NCBI GenBank assembly: GCA_943737045.1
Contig: CALSFV010000007.1
Span: 1,637,001 to 1,701,000, forward strand
Length of the DNA stretch: 64,000 bases
Source: Parapristionchus giblindavisi
Taxonomy: Eukaryota; Nematoda; Chromadorea; Rhabditida; Diplogasteridae
Direction of reading: 5' to 3'
Numbering within the stretch: position 1 is the stretch's first letter; the number at the start of each line of letters is the position of its first letter. Shown here one piece after another: positions 10,671 to 22,600 of this stretch. The notes under the pieces were generated by a model. It was not told the origin of the DNA, searched no databases, and saw only the letters and a program-made list of their open reading frames with translations. Made by a program: the position numbers and the translations under genes.

Positions 10671-13600
10671 TTAGTTATGATACATACTATCCATGGTGGT
10701 TCGTCGGCTAATCAACGCCCTCTCGATTATACTCGCATTCCTTTCTTTGGTTGCCATTAGCGGTTCGACCTCATGGATTTCATCAAGCGATTTCAGCGAG
10801 TTTGCCGCTTCCGCATTTTTGACGTCCTGAGGATAGAAGATTATGGCCAGTGAAAAGAGGAAAGACGATGTGGCGTGAAGTACCCAAATCACCATGAACG
10901 TCTGAAAACCATATGTATATTTCGGTACCCTCGCCGATATTTTGATATAGTGGGTCGATTTTCGAAATACGGCGGGTGGCTTTAAAAACCTCGTTATATT
11001 TGCGTTAAAATCTTCATATTTTTGTTTTATCGAGTGACTGAAAATGCGCATTGATGGGTCAATCCTCGCATCATGAGGCTATGAAAATGATTGTCTGAAA
11101 ACAGATTAACATTGTTAGAAAATATAAATTCCGAACATTTCTGAACGCGTAGAATCGATCAGCGATTAGTTCCGAATCTCCCCTGAACGAGTCCGAGATC
11201 TGAAAATATGTTAAAAGTACATAGTGCGGTCATACATATTTATGGCCACCAGGAGTATGCTAATCTCCAAGAGAATGTGATAGTGTGATATTGATATGTG
11301 CAATATTTTAAATAAACTTCTTGTTTTCAAAAAAAAATTATAATAGTTAAAGTGGTAATGTTAAACAAAAAAGGGGGTATAGCTGACCATTCCAAATAAT
11401 TGTGCCGAAGGAATCGACACGACGTTAACGAACAGTTTGTCCAAAGCCCTGGCTGATGCACGTTGAGAGGTCGGTATCACGGTCTGAAATAATAGAAGAG
11501 AATTCATGCACTGAGAGCTCAATGTGAACAGACGCATCATGTTTCCTACATAAGTTGCTCTCTTAAATTTAAAGGTGGTGTCCGGGCAATATTTTCGTGA
11601 ACAAACTGTGAAGACAGAAAGATAGCAAAAGTTATTCTGCATACCTTACATAAATTAGTTTATGCTAATTTAGCTTATTGATCGCTAGAATCGTGAATGA
11701 ATCATGCTTGATGTTCAGGCAAAAGCGCGAAATTTTGAAACTAGGAAAGTTCAGCAATAGGATTCGAACCCGCGACGTTACGCTTACTAGCTCCGCTATT
11801 TTAGGGGGGCCAATAATTTGGTAGTTGGCCCTAAATTTGTTCGAAGTGGGGCTGTTATTTTAGTTCTAAATTTTAGCCAAACTTTGGCTAAAATTTTAGC
11901 TAAAGTTTGGCTAATAATTTGGTAGTTGGCCCTAAATTTGTTCGAAGTGGGGCTGTTATTTTAGTTCTAAATTTTAGCCAAACTTTGGCTAAAATTTTAG
12001 CTAAAGTTTAGCCAAAGTTTAGCTAAAATTTTGGAGCTAAAATAACAGCCCCACTTCAAACCAAATTATTGGCTTATCTTTTTCGCAAGTCGAGTCGTTT
12101 CACCGAAAGCCATATAATGGCGTAAGTGTGAGCAGGCAATGTTTGCTTGCAATTTTCGTGATACGCCATGCCGCCATTAACGCGATCCCTGTTTTTTTTT
12201 TCAACTAAAAGATGTTGTTTTCGTTACATTTATTATTTGTATTCTATTTTGTCACTGTGTGGTTCTGCTATTCATTAGATTCAGAGGAAGTACGACATTC
12301 TGGAACAGCCGTAATGGAACACGGACGTTCTGGTCTCTCTGTCTCTCTCACTTTGTATATCACTGTCAGGATCTCAACTCTTTCATGGCAGGAGATACAG
12401 TTTGTGGGGGAATTCAAAAAAATTTTGTTTTCTATCAAATTAGGTTTCAATCGACTGTACTCGATGTAATTACACGTTTTAACATGAAATTAATTGGTTT
12501 TCTAAATCATTTTTATTATTCCCGCAAAACCTGTATCTCCCGCCATGAAAGTGTTGGGACTCTGATTTCATGTAATATCATCTTAGTACATTGGTTAATG
12601 TCGATTGATACTTAATTCGAGCGGTAAATTTCGCATTTTGAATATAGAAATATATATTTATTAAAAGTTAGTTTACGATCAAATCCTGGATTGAAGCCGG
12701 TGTTTAGTGGACTTAGAAATCTTGTGTTTTTCGTAGTGTGATTGTTTCAAATTTTTGCTGAATTTACGAGGGTTGTAGTTATCTTTTGAATAGTGATCGT
12801 TTAAGCTTTTTCATCGTCTAGTTTGTTCATGACAAAGTCACACTAGTGCGTTCGTTCCATATTCGGTTACTGTCTTAGCTCTTTCGACCTTTTGCACGTG
12901 AACTGGCACTATTTCATCTATCTCTATGCATAATGCACCCTTTCTTTGTTCGCCTTTGTTTCTTCTACATTCTTTGCCCTCTCGCACACTCTGGCTGTTT
13001 AAAACTTCTCTGTCTCCTCAATTATTGCGTGGAAAAGACACTTCCTCTTTGCTGAAAACTATTCACTCGGAGTTTTCTGGTCGTATGCTATTTAACATTG
13101 TATGAAGTTGTATCACTTTCAGCTCTAGTTGTGGTAGAAACCAGTCGCTCTGTACCTAAGCCCTTTACGAAGTGTCTGCGCAAAGTCGCGAGGTCAGTTG
13201 CTGTTTGATATATCTCTCATATTATTATTGATTGCTCATCTATCGTTGTTTATCGATTAAGTGTGATTATTGCCCCTTGTTCAGGTGTGCGTCTTTGGCT
13301 ACCACTTAGCCGTCCATCGCGAGAACAGCCGACATCGGACGTCGTTCCCCTCATTGCTGATATCGCCTCAAATTCAGGGAACATTTTCCTTTTTTTGTAA
13401 CTTTGATCCAGGAAAGCACTAAAGCTGATCTTTTGAGTTAATTTAGGCAACCTATCAAGGAATACAAGCATGATGTGTTGGTGTAATTAATCAGTTCGCT
13501 GTTGCATATTGGTGGCGCAATCGAAATAAACCTTTTAAGCACGTAAAGTCCTTTAGTGAAAAGTCAACTTTTTTCTCTCTGTGTGTATACTTTCCTTTTA

Positions 13601-16600
13601 TTTTTATTGAAAACATTCTCTGGGAAAACTGTTTCCCGGAAAATAAAACCCCGCTGAATGGTTGAGCTCTCTCTGTAATCCCTAGGAAAACGATGACCGT
13701 CATACATTTTCGGTGCCCTAGCCGTTTATTTTTATATAGTGTGTCGATTCTCGAAATAGGGTGGGTTGATTCAGAAAATTCGTTATTTTTCGCTTAAAAT
13801 CATCATTTTTAGCTTCGTTTCGCATCAAGTGGCCTAATATAGTGTTTCAATCCTCGCATGGCGAGGGTATATGATGTATGTAATTATGATTATTATATTA
13901 TATGATAATGTATGATTTCGCTCGCCTATAATGTTGGTGAACACTTTTCGTAGATGCGGTCAGTTTTGAGACTTAATAGCCATCTAGGAATATGCGGGAG
14001 ATCGAGATTAGTAAGCAACCCCCCCATGAAATCCTACCGTAGATCAGTTCTAAAATATTTTAAAAATCAGAACGAGTATCGATCCCATAGGCGGCCACGC
14101 TGGGGGAAAGGCTGTGCGCAAACCGGGAAATTGTTTTTTTGCTGAACTGACTGGAAATTTTCCAATCTTTGCGAGACAAAGCTATGCGCAAGGGAAGGCA
14201 AGGCTGCTCCAAGAATTCGTTTTCATGCGCAAACCTATGATCGATCCTACGTGGGCAACATTGTCGCTGAAATTAAAAGCGAGTGGATCGGAAGCAACGA
14301 TCGTGTGGTACATTCCAAATTGAGGCACTTCCAACTCTTTTATTTTTTATTTTGAGTGAATTTTGGCTAAACCGGATGGTATCTAAAGGGGTGGAACGAT
14401 AGCGGAGCACTTTAGGAATGGAGTTATTGAACAAGTCTTCCTTTAAATCTATAAAAAAAGTTTGTCACTGAATAACTAACTACGTATACTTGTTTAAAAA
14501 AGTGTATTCATCACTCTGCAACTGTGAACTAATTTAATTACACCAACATATTATGGTTGTACACTAACAGAAATTTCCCTTATATTTAAAGGGAGAGAAA
14601 TCTTTGTCAAATATCGTAACCTAATCAACAGCCAGAAATCTTTTCGAGAATTTATGGTGCGAATTATTAACTTTTCAAGCTTTTACTATATTTCATCGTT
14701 TTCCAAATGTTTGTTTACGTAAGGTTTTCAAAAAATATAAGAAATAAATAAAAATGGCTGAGAAAAATAGCTTTGTAAAAACGTGGAAAAAGATCAGTCC
14801 ATGATAAATTTCGTGGGTGGGTACTTCTGTAAAAAAAAGTCATCTAAAATATGGCTCTGGCTTTAAATATTTTCTATCAAAGTTTTTCCGTGCGGGAGTT
14901 AGATGATTCAACCCGTTTCACTGACGGAGGTTACTCTCTCTTTAAGGGAATAATTCCCTGGCTAAGGTACCCCAAGAGAATTATTCCCAGTTACACAGAG
15001 ATTAAATTTACCCGAATGCCGTTAGTTGGCGAACGATTTGCCCGTATTCAGACAAATGCTAGCCTGTATATGGGCAAATCGGTGGTTTTTGGGCTACCAT
15101 TTGCCCGAATGTGGGCAAATCGTGTACACAAGTATCGTAAATTGGCAAATCTATTACCCATATTTGGGTAAGTTTGCTCTCAGTGTATATAAGGGAATTA
15201 TTTCCCTTACCTGTAAGGGAATTATTGCCTTACATTTAAGGGATTTGAAATAGATTTAAACAATAAGAAAAATTGGCAAAGTCGATTTACACTGCACTCA
15301 CAGCGAACTGTCTCATATATGAGACACTCAGTGACGAAGTAAGCTTGATTTGCGACTGAGTGACTCACATATGAGACAATTGGAGTGGCTAAGGCTGTGA
15401 GCGAGGGTAGAGAGCTATGAGACAATTGGTGTCTCATATTTGAGAGACTCACCTACTCTTTTGAGAGTAGCAAAAGATTTTGCACTGAGTGGGTACCGAA
15501 CTGGCGTGGAACCATACTACCGCACATTAGCCAAGCACCTTTACCACTGCGCTACTTAGACATGAAGTCACAAAGAACAGAACTCATTGACTATACGAGA
15601 GGGAGGCGCGCAACTCTTGTCTCATTAGCCAGACACCGTGAGACACTGATTGTCTCATAACTGCTTTGAGTCATCAACTGTCTCACATGTGAGACACACC
15701 GCAATGATGAGCCAATTTTTTCCGAGACAATCTAGTGAGACATTCACTATCTAAGTCATTTCGCTGTGAGTGTGGGTACACTCAGAAAAAAAGGTGTAAA
15801 AATGAACAGGTGTAATTTTGTAGAACACCTCGGAGTGTTTTTATGAAGACGTAGGGGTGTCCTAATTTACACCTTTTAAAGTGCTCTTTTGAACACATGA
15901 AAAGGTGTCCAGTTTTACAGGTTTCAGCTTCACGTTCAAAGTTTCGAGTCTCTAATTTACACCTCTTTATGTGCTCAGTGGTACACCTGGAAAGGTGTTC
16001 TTTTAAACCGAATACCGCCTCCACCAAACCCTTCTGGTGTTCGCCGCGCCCTATATGTATACACTTGCATTCGTGCAATGCGCATGTCATCAAGCGATTG
16101 TGAAGTTTATTCTTATTACAATTGAAAGATATGATTGTGACACGCAAGTGTGTTAACACTCACAAATTTTTGAAAGTCAGTACAGCACTGACAAAGTGGT
16201 TGGAGTCTAAAGATATGTGCAGAGCTAATGAATGAAAAGGGGTGACCGCGCCATTCAAAATGGTGTAGTTTTTACACCTCGAGGTGTTCATTTTTACACC
16301 TTTTCATGTGTTGAAAAGTACACTTTTTAGGCTGTGAATAGTTACACATCATGTATTAGAGTCTGATCCAATGAACATGAAAAGGTGTTCTATTTTACAC
16401 CTTTTTTTCTGAGTGTAGGAATCGAACATACGAGGTTCGGATCGCTACACAACAGTCTTGCCACTAAGCCATGTGAACATGTTTTAACTCTCGTAAAACT
16501 TGATGATAGCTGTAGTCGGACGCGCTCATACATGCATTGGAAATCCCTTATATGTAAGGGAATAATTGTAAAAATTCCCTTACATATAAGAGATTGTATT

Positions 16601-19600
16601 GTAGATAAGGGAATTATTCCCTAAGGGAATCGCAGTTCTAAAACTTCCCTTAGGAAATTTTCTGTGAGTGTATTCCTTGATGTGTTGCCTACATTGAATC
16701 AAAAGATCTGCTTTATTCCTTTCCTGGAGTTACAAAAAAGGAAAAGCGTATCATTACTTTATGCTGTACGTTTAACTGAATATTGTAAACGAAACATTTT
16801 GCACCTAGAGTCACCGTTGGTCTCATATCACGCCTGTCTCGAGAAAATCGAGCTAAATTTACGATTCATGGGAATGGAGCGAAAATGGTTTTGGACTTCT
16901 CGAGGCATGCCCTACCAGCCCTCAAAGTTTCATTGTGCAATTTTTTCCATTTAGTTTCGGTAAAGTGAAGTCCCAACTTCGAGCACAAATTCTTCTGGTG
17001 CGTTTTAGCGAAAACGTGTCACAAGAGGGACCCCCACTCTTTTTTCGAGCTCTATCGATCTAAACAAACCAGAGGTCATGAAAATGATTCTGAACCGAGC
17101 TTCACTTCGAAGCAAATAACTCAAAGATTTAGGAAAAGGGGGTGCTCTTCTTCCACTATGTTATTACGTTTTTCATGCGCTTTCAAATGAGGGGTTTGCG
17201 AAAAAATACGTTAATTTGTTCATATGGTTCGAAAGAAAAAGAGGGAAGAGAAAGGGAGAATATGATAATATCATTCCGATATATAATATCATATCACAAT
17301 AATATCACCCTCTCATTAGAAAGCGCATGAAAAAATAATAACATGGAAGAAGAGTCCTTTTCCTAATTTTTTGAGTTATGTGCTCCGTAGTGTAGCTCTG
17401 TTCAGAGGCATTTTCATAACTTATGGTTTGTTTAGATCGATAGAACTCGAAAAAAAAGAGCGGGGGTCACTGTTGCGACACTTTTTCGCTAAAACGCACC
17501 AGAAGCGAAAAATTCGTGCTCAAAGTTGGGACTTCACCTCACCCAACCGGTGTATTGAGCCCCAAAATGAAAAAAAATGCACAATGAGACTTTGGGGGCT
17601 GGTAGGGTATACCTAGAGATGTTCAAAATGGTACTAACTCATTTCACCATTTTTGCTTCATTCCCATTCTCAGCTCGATGTCTCGTGACAGGCGTGATAT
17701 ATTGTCTTGTCAATGATACATTAAATATATTCATTGTTTATTGTTTGTTTCATTTTTTTATTGTCATGTTGTATTCGATATGTAAATATTTTTTGTTGTG
17801 AGAATAAAGAATTGACGTATAAATCTTTTAAATGTGCAGTACACATGAATGGAACTGGAATAAAAGGAAGCAAATTAATGGCCAACCACCAAATTATTAA
17901 CTAAACTTTAGAGTAAATTAAGGGCCAACCACCAAATTATTAACTAAACTTTAGAGTAAATTAAGTGCCAACCACCAAATTATTAACTAAACTTTAGAGT
18001 AAATTAAGGGCCAACCACCAAATAATTAGCTCAACTTTAGAGTAAATTAAGGGTCAACCACCAAATTATTGGCCCAACTTTCGACTAAATTAACAGCCCA
18101 CCATCAAATTATCGACTAAACTTTAGAGTAAATTAAGGGCCAACCACCAAATTATTGGCCCCACTTCAAAACAAATTTAGGGCCAACCACCAAATTATTG
18201 GCTCAACTAAAAAAGTGGGGCTTGTCTGGTAGCCAAAGTTGAGGCTAAACTTCGACCAAATTATTGGCTCAACTTTCGACCAAATTATTGGCCCCACTAA
18301 AATAGCGGAGAGGCAGCGCCTTTACCACTACGCCAAGGGATACATGCATAGAAGTGCTAATTTCTTGCATATCATTTATTCCTTGTATAGCCGATATGTT
18401 ATACATTTGCATAAACATTCGAGGGCCTCCATCTTTAAGAGGATAGCTTGCGCAAATGAGCTGTCGGTAGCATAGTCTGAAACGGGTGATGATAATAATG
18501 ATAATTGTTCTCCAGAAATAGGCAGACGTGTGATAAACAATAAAAGAATGATTGAATGATTGCTGCACTTATTCTCATTCTTATTCTTTATATACATCAC
18601 AAGCAAAACGTAACTTACTAACAACCGACACTGAGCATTAAATTTGAGAGATGTTGCTAGAATTGCGCAAAATAAATATGATAAATAACTTGCTCATATA
18701 GGGTATCTAATGTTGCTTCATATCGTATTCTATAGAACACTAGCAATACACTAGACAAGAAGCTCAATTTTTTATTTATGCGCATAGCTATTAGGGTGTG
18801 TCATAAGTTCGGTAAATTCTTCCCAGAACATAATAAAATGTAAATACTCAATCAATGATGGAAGCCAATATACTCCCCGTCGGCATCCACCACCTCTTGC
18901 CATCTTTCAGCCAGCTTGCGGATGCCATCCTTTCAAAACCCTTTCGGCCTCGAGTCAATCCATGACCTGATCTGGCACTCGAGGTCGGCATTCTTATCGA
19001 TCTTTTTCCCGGTGAGGAAGGACTGCAGGCTGCGGAAGGAATGGTAGACGGGAGGGGAGACGTCAGGGGAGTACGGTGGGTGAGGGATGTGGTCGAAGCC
19101 CAACTGCTGTAGCTTGGTTGAGGTAACATTAGCCACATGGGGTCTGGCGTTGTCGAAGAGAAGTTGCTTCTGGAGGCGTGGCGGTCGGACCAGAGGGAGT
19201 CTCCTGTCCACCTCCTCCAGTTCTTTGCAGAGGTCCATCGCGGTCACCATGTGACCCTTATCCAGGACCCTCCAGTATACGGGGCCGTGGGAGCAATACC
19301 AGAAGCTGAGCAAAAGTTTCTCTCCGTGCACATCGCGACGAACGACGGTCAGCACTGGGTCCCCAGGCGAGACCCAGACGGGGGTCTTGGCAGGGTTCTT
19401 GTAGAAACAGTACTTCTCGTCTTGGGTGACTATGGAGTCCAGACTCCTCAGCGTTGGGAAACGGGAGAGGTTTGCGAGACAGGTGTCGACACGCTTTTTC
19501 TTCTGGCCAGGGGTCAGGTCCACGGCGGTTCAATGAAGAGAAATCCCTACATTTAACTTTGGCTTGAAGCCTCTTGCATTACGAAAAATCGGCAAAGTTG

Positions 19601-22600
19601 ATTTGCACTGGGCGGGATTCGAACCTACGAGGTTCGGATAGATACACAAAAGCTCTACCCACTAAACCATATCGGCATGTCTCGCGAATCGTAAAACTCG
19701 ATGATAGGTCTAGTCAGAAGCGAGCGCCCAGATATACCGTAGTCAACTTTCGCGCTGGGAGAACCTAGATGTTTTAGTGCTTATCATCACTCAGTTTGCG
19801 ATACTTTCTTTCTCCGGCAAGAGCTTCTTAGTTACTATCATTGAGCCGCCGTGAGGTCGTGGGGGACTTGGTTGGGAAGTCGGGGTTTCTTTCCATAGGC
19901 ACGCAGGATCCTGTGGGTGGTCTTGAGAGAAGTGTGGGTGGTGGCCGCCAATTTGCGACAGGACATGGCTGGGTTCCGCTTGAGGGCTGCGATGACAGGC
20001 CTTGGGTCGACTGTCACTGGGCGACCCGACCTCGGCTTGTCTTCCATATTCTTGTCGCCCAAAGAGAACCACTTGTGGACTGTCTTTAGGCGGGGGGCAT
20101 AAGGGCCATGTCTTTTTACCAGTTCCTCTTGGGCAGCCTTGCTCTTGACACCCGAGCGGAAGAGATCATGAATAGACTCGTGGATGTGGGTCTGAGTGGG
20201 TTTTGGAAACAGAGCCATGCTGCAAGTAGAATGAATGTTATACAATGGGTCAAAAACAAAAAAAAAACATAGCAAAGTGTTAGTGGTATTCTATATCAAA
20301 TAGCGCGCGGCGAAGGTCAGCCGGGTTAGGTGAGATGCAGCGGAGAGACAATCGAGAGGCGGGGCGAGATCCAGCCTTTGAGCGACTTCCGTTCTTTAGA
20401 GCACAGTGTCCTTTGCTTATGCAAATACATATTATACGCACAATAAGGTCCATTGTAAGCATTTAATCCTTTGTTCGTTTGTGATCGAGAGCGAAACTAG
20501 ATAGAGCGGAGCGTTTCAAAATATCTTTCATGTTGAACGTATTTGCTCAACACATAGGATGAGGGGAGATCAGTGACCACATTTTCATACAATCGTTATG
20601 CGATGGATGACCCACTATATATGGCTCATTTTGTGATCAATTGAAGCTAAAAATGACGATTTTTAAGTGAAGAAAAGGAAAAAATAAGGAAGAAAATAAA
20701 GAAATCGATTCACTATTATATTAAAAACAATGACGAAGGCACCGAAATGATCATGTCGTGTCCTAATTCGACTTTTCGATCTCAGACTGATCTCTCTTAC
20801 CATTGTACCGATTATTTTACACTTGTACCATTATCGTCTACTGTCGTCCCCACTTGAATCATTGTTTGATCTCAACTGCTTCGCCTCATTCCATAATTTT
20901 TTTCTCTTTCACCTCTCTGTTTATCGTTAAAGATAAATAAATTGTAATTGATTCCGTCGCACCCTGTATCTTGCGGTACACACAGGGAAAAGAGGTGTAA
21001 CCCACATCACATTACACCTATGAAGTGTTATATTTAACACTTTTTGAGCTATTTTAACACGCAAAAAGTGTCAAATGTAACACTTCACAGGTCTCATGTG
21101 CTGTGGGTTACACTTTTTTCTATCTGTGTATGCTTCTAAACTCACCATGATCATTTGCGTTGTTAGTGCGCTCACTGCTGAAGAGAAGAACCCTCCGATG
21201 AAGGAGCAAGTCTGAAAATCAATATCTGGCTGAAAATTAATTTTATTTAAAAAAATTTTGCTCCCCTATACTTTAACACTTTCCCTGTCACTGACAAATG
21301 AAGTATAAGCATTCTAAGTAGTTTTGATGTGGCGTTAAAAAGCTGTGAAAAAAGAAAACTGTGTGGAAAAGAAGAGAAATTTCGCTGCTTTTGATTTATT
21401 TTCGCAACTTTTAAGCAAAAAAAAAACGTATCGTACGAACCATATTCACGATATAATTCTTGTCCATGAATATGAATGTAGTCATAGTCGTTGCACTACT
21501 GATCGTTGATCCGACTGCCACAATGATCGGAATTGCCCGACTGTAGCCTCCTTGGCTTTTGAAAATGCCAGTGCCGAGTTGCCACGACTAAATAATTAGT
21601 GAAATTTCTTTTAGATTGCCTATGATTCTTTGAAGGAGGCGATTTCAGAGTGTTTCTTATGAGAAAGTGGCAAGATAGGATGCCGCCACGAGCTAATTTT
21701 ACTCATCACTTCGGCAACGCTCTGTAACAGACAAAGAAAGCGAGAGAACGTTGCGAGAGCGCAGAGTTTAAAATTATCTCGGGGTGTGCATTTAAAATTA
21801 CCTGAGTGAACCACATTAAGACTGGTAGTCCAGTGAGGTTTGCGAGAATCTCATTTGAAGCTGAGATGGTGATCATTCTAAAAAATTTGTTTTTGGATAA
21901 GGGTAGTACTAGTGAAACACAACAAAAGTTCGTGAACACTTGCTCTTGGAGAGGATGAACATATCCATAATAGGCATAAAATAGTATGGATTCCAGAATG
22001 GGATATTATACGCATTGCTTGACCACAAATGTTTGGGGAAATTTAACAACGGGGGTTGATCCTCTCCAAGAATACGTGTTCAACGAAGATTGGGTAAAAA
22101 GAAGTTTAGAGAATGACACACGCTGAGAAAGACAGGCCAAGAAGAACTTCGGGAACGTATTCCCTTGCGACGAGGAAGTAGGATGGATACCAGAACATGA
22201 ATGCCTGAATAAGAATTGTTTATAGACTTTGACTGTTGTCAATGACCTTTAATTTGGTGTTCAAAAGTCAAAAAGAAAGGGGCTATAAAAGTGCTCTCGT
22301 AGCTCGAAATTTTTTCGATTTTATTTTTCTCATAAGATTCCCTAGTTTTATTTATAATAACTGAACTGTTAAAAAGATACGAAAACGAGAGAACTTCTGT
22401 AGACTTACTTTGAAGTAGATAAATTGACATCCAAAAGCAAGAACCATCAGTGTGTATGTTTTTCTGCATGAAAAAAAAGATTGAGGAAAATAAGAAGGAA
22501 AAAATTCTGTTTGAGGTCGATTACATGTCGTGGCGAGAAGTGAACTTTAAAATAATATTTTAAGAACTTACATGGTGACAAGTTTGAAAGCACTTTTCAA

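Larger units (their letters stand above)
14562..16670. mobile_element. TA-flanked element CACTMACAGAAA, itself a host of MITEs
   Basis: The ends CACTAACAGAAATTTCCCTT and AAGGGAAATT-like/TTTTCTGTGAGTG are inverted and flanked by TA. The interrupted target (foldback arm) resumes in register on the far side. Inside are short AAGGGAATTATTCCCTT inverted motifs and three further TA-flanked elements (14994-15185, 15290-15776, 15779-16415). Confidence 0.65.
13385..16775. mobile_element. Relic of the foldback transposon family, interrupted
   Basis: The left arm (13385-13497) carries the family sequence GATCCAGGAAAGCACTAAAG and CATGATGTGTTGGTGTAATT. The inverted right arm is split into 14528-14561 and 16671-16775 by a TA-flanked insertion. 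Divergence from the copies at 2387 and 41819 marks it as old. Confidence 0.65.
11791..18310. mobile_element. 6.5-kb composite foldback region in transporter 1 intron
   Basis: The ends are inverted: CTCCGCTATTTTAG at 11791 and CTAAAATAGCGGAG at 18297-18310, each followed inward by GGGGCCAATAATTTGGT-like sequence. The inner flanks (11805-12070 and 17877-18296) are degenerate repeats of GGCCAACCACCAAATTATT type. Outside the left end is a tRNA B-box-like sequence (GATTCGAACC at 11761) and outside the right end an A-box-like sequence (TTTACCACTACGCC), as if a tRNA-derived SINE had been split by the insertion. Whether this is one element or several is not certain. Confidence 0.45.

Noticed and set aside
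11361..11642. 93-codon frame as a separate gene
   Set aside because: Only 11388-11483 is coding, as an exon of transporter 1; the rest is intron.
15782..16159. 125-codon minus-strand frame
   Set aside because: It lies wholly in a MITE with perfect terminal repeats and reads through its internal repeat units.
19137..19556. 139-codon plus-strand frame
   Set aside because: It is antisense to the mariner transposase; codon pattern and homology favour the minus strand.
19611..19679. A real tRNA gene
   Set aside because: A and B boxes are present but the stems do not fold cleanly, it is within a transposon, and related degenerate sequences occur at 16416 and 11757; a tRNA-derived repeat fits better.
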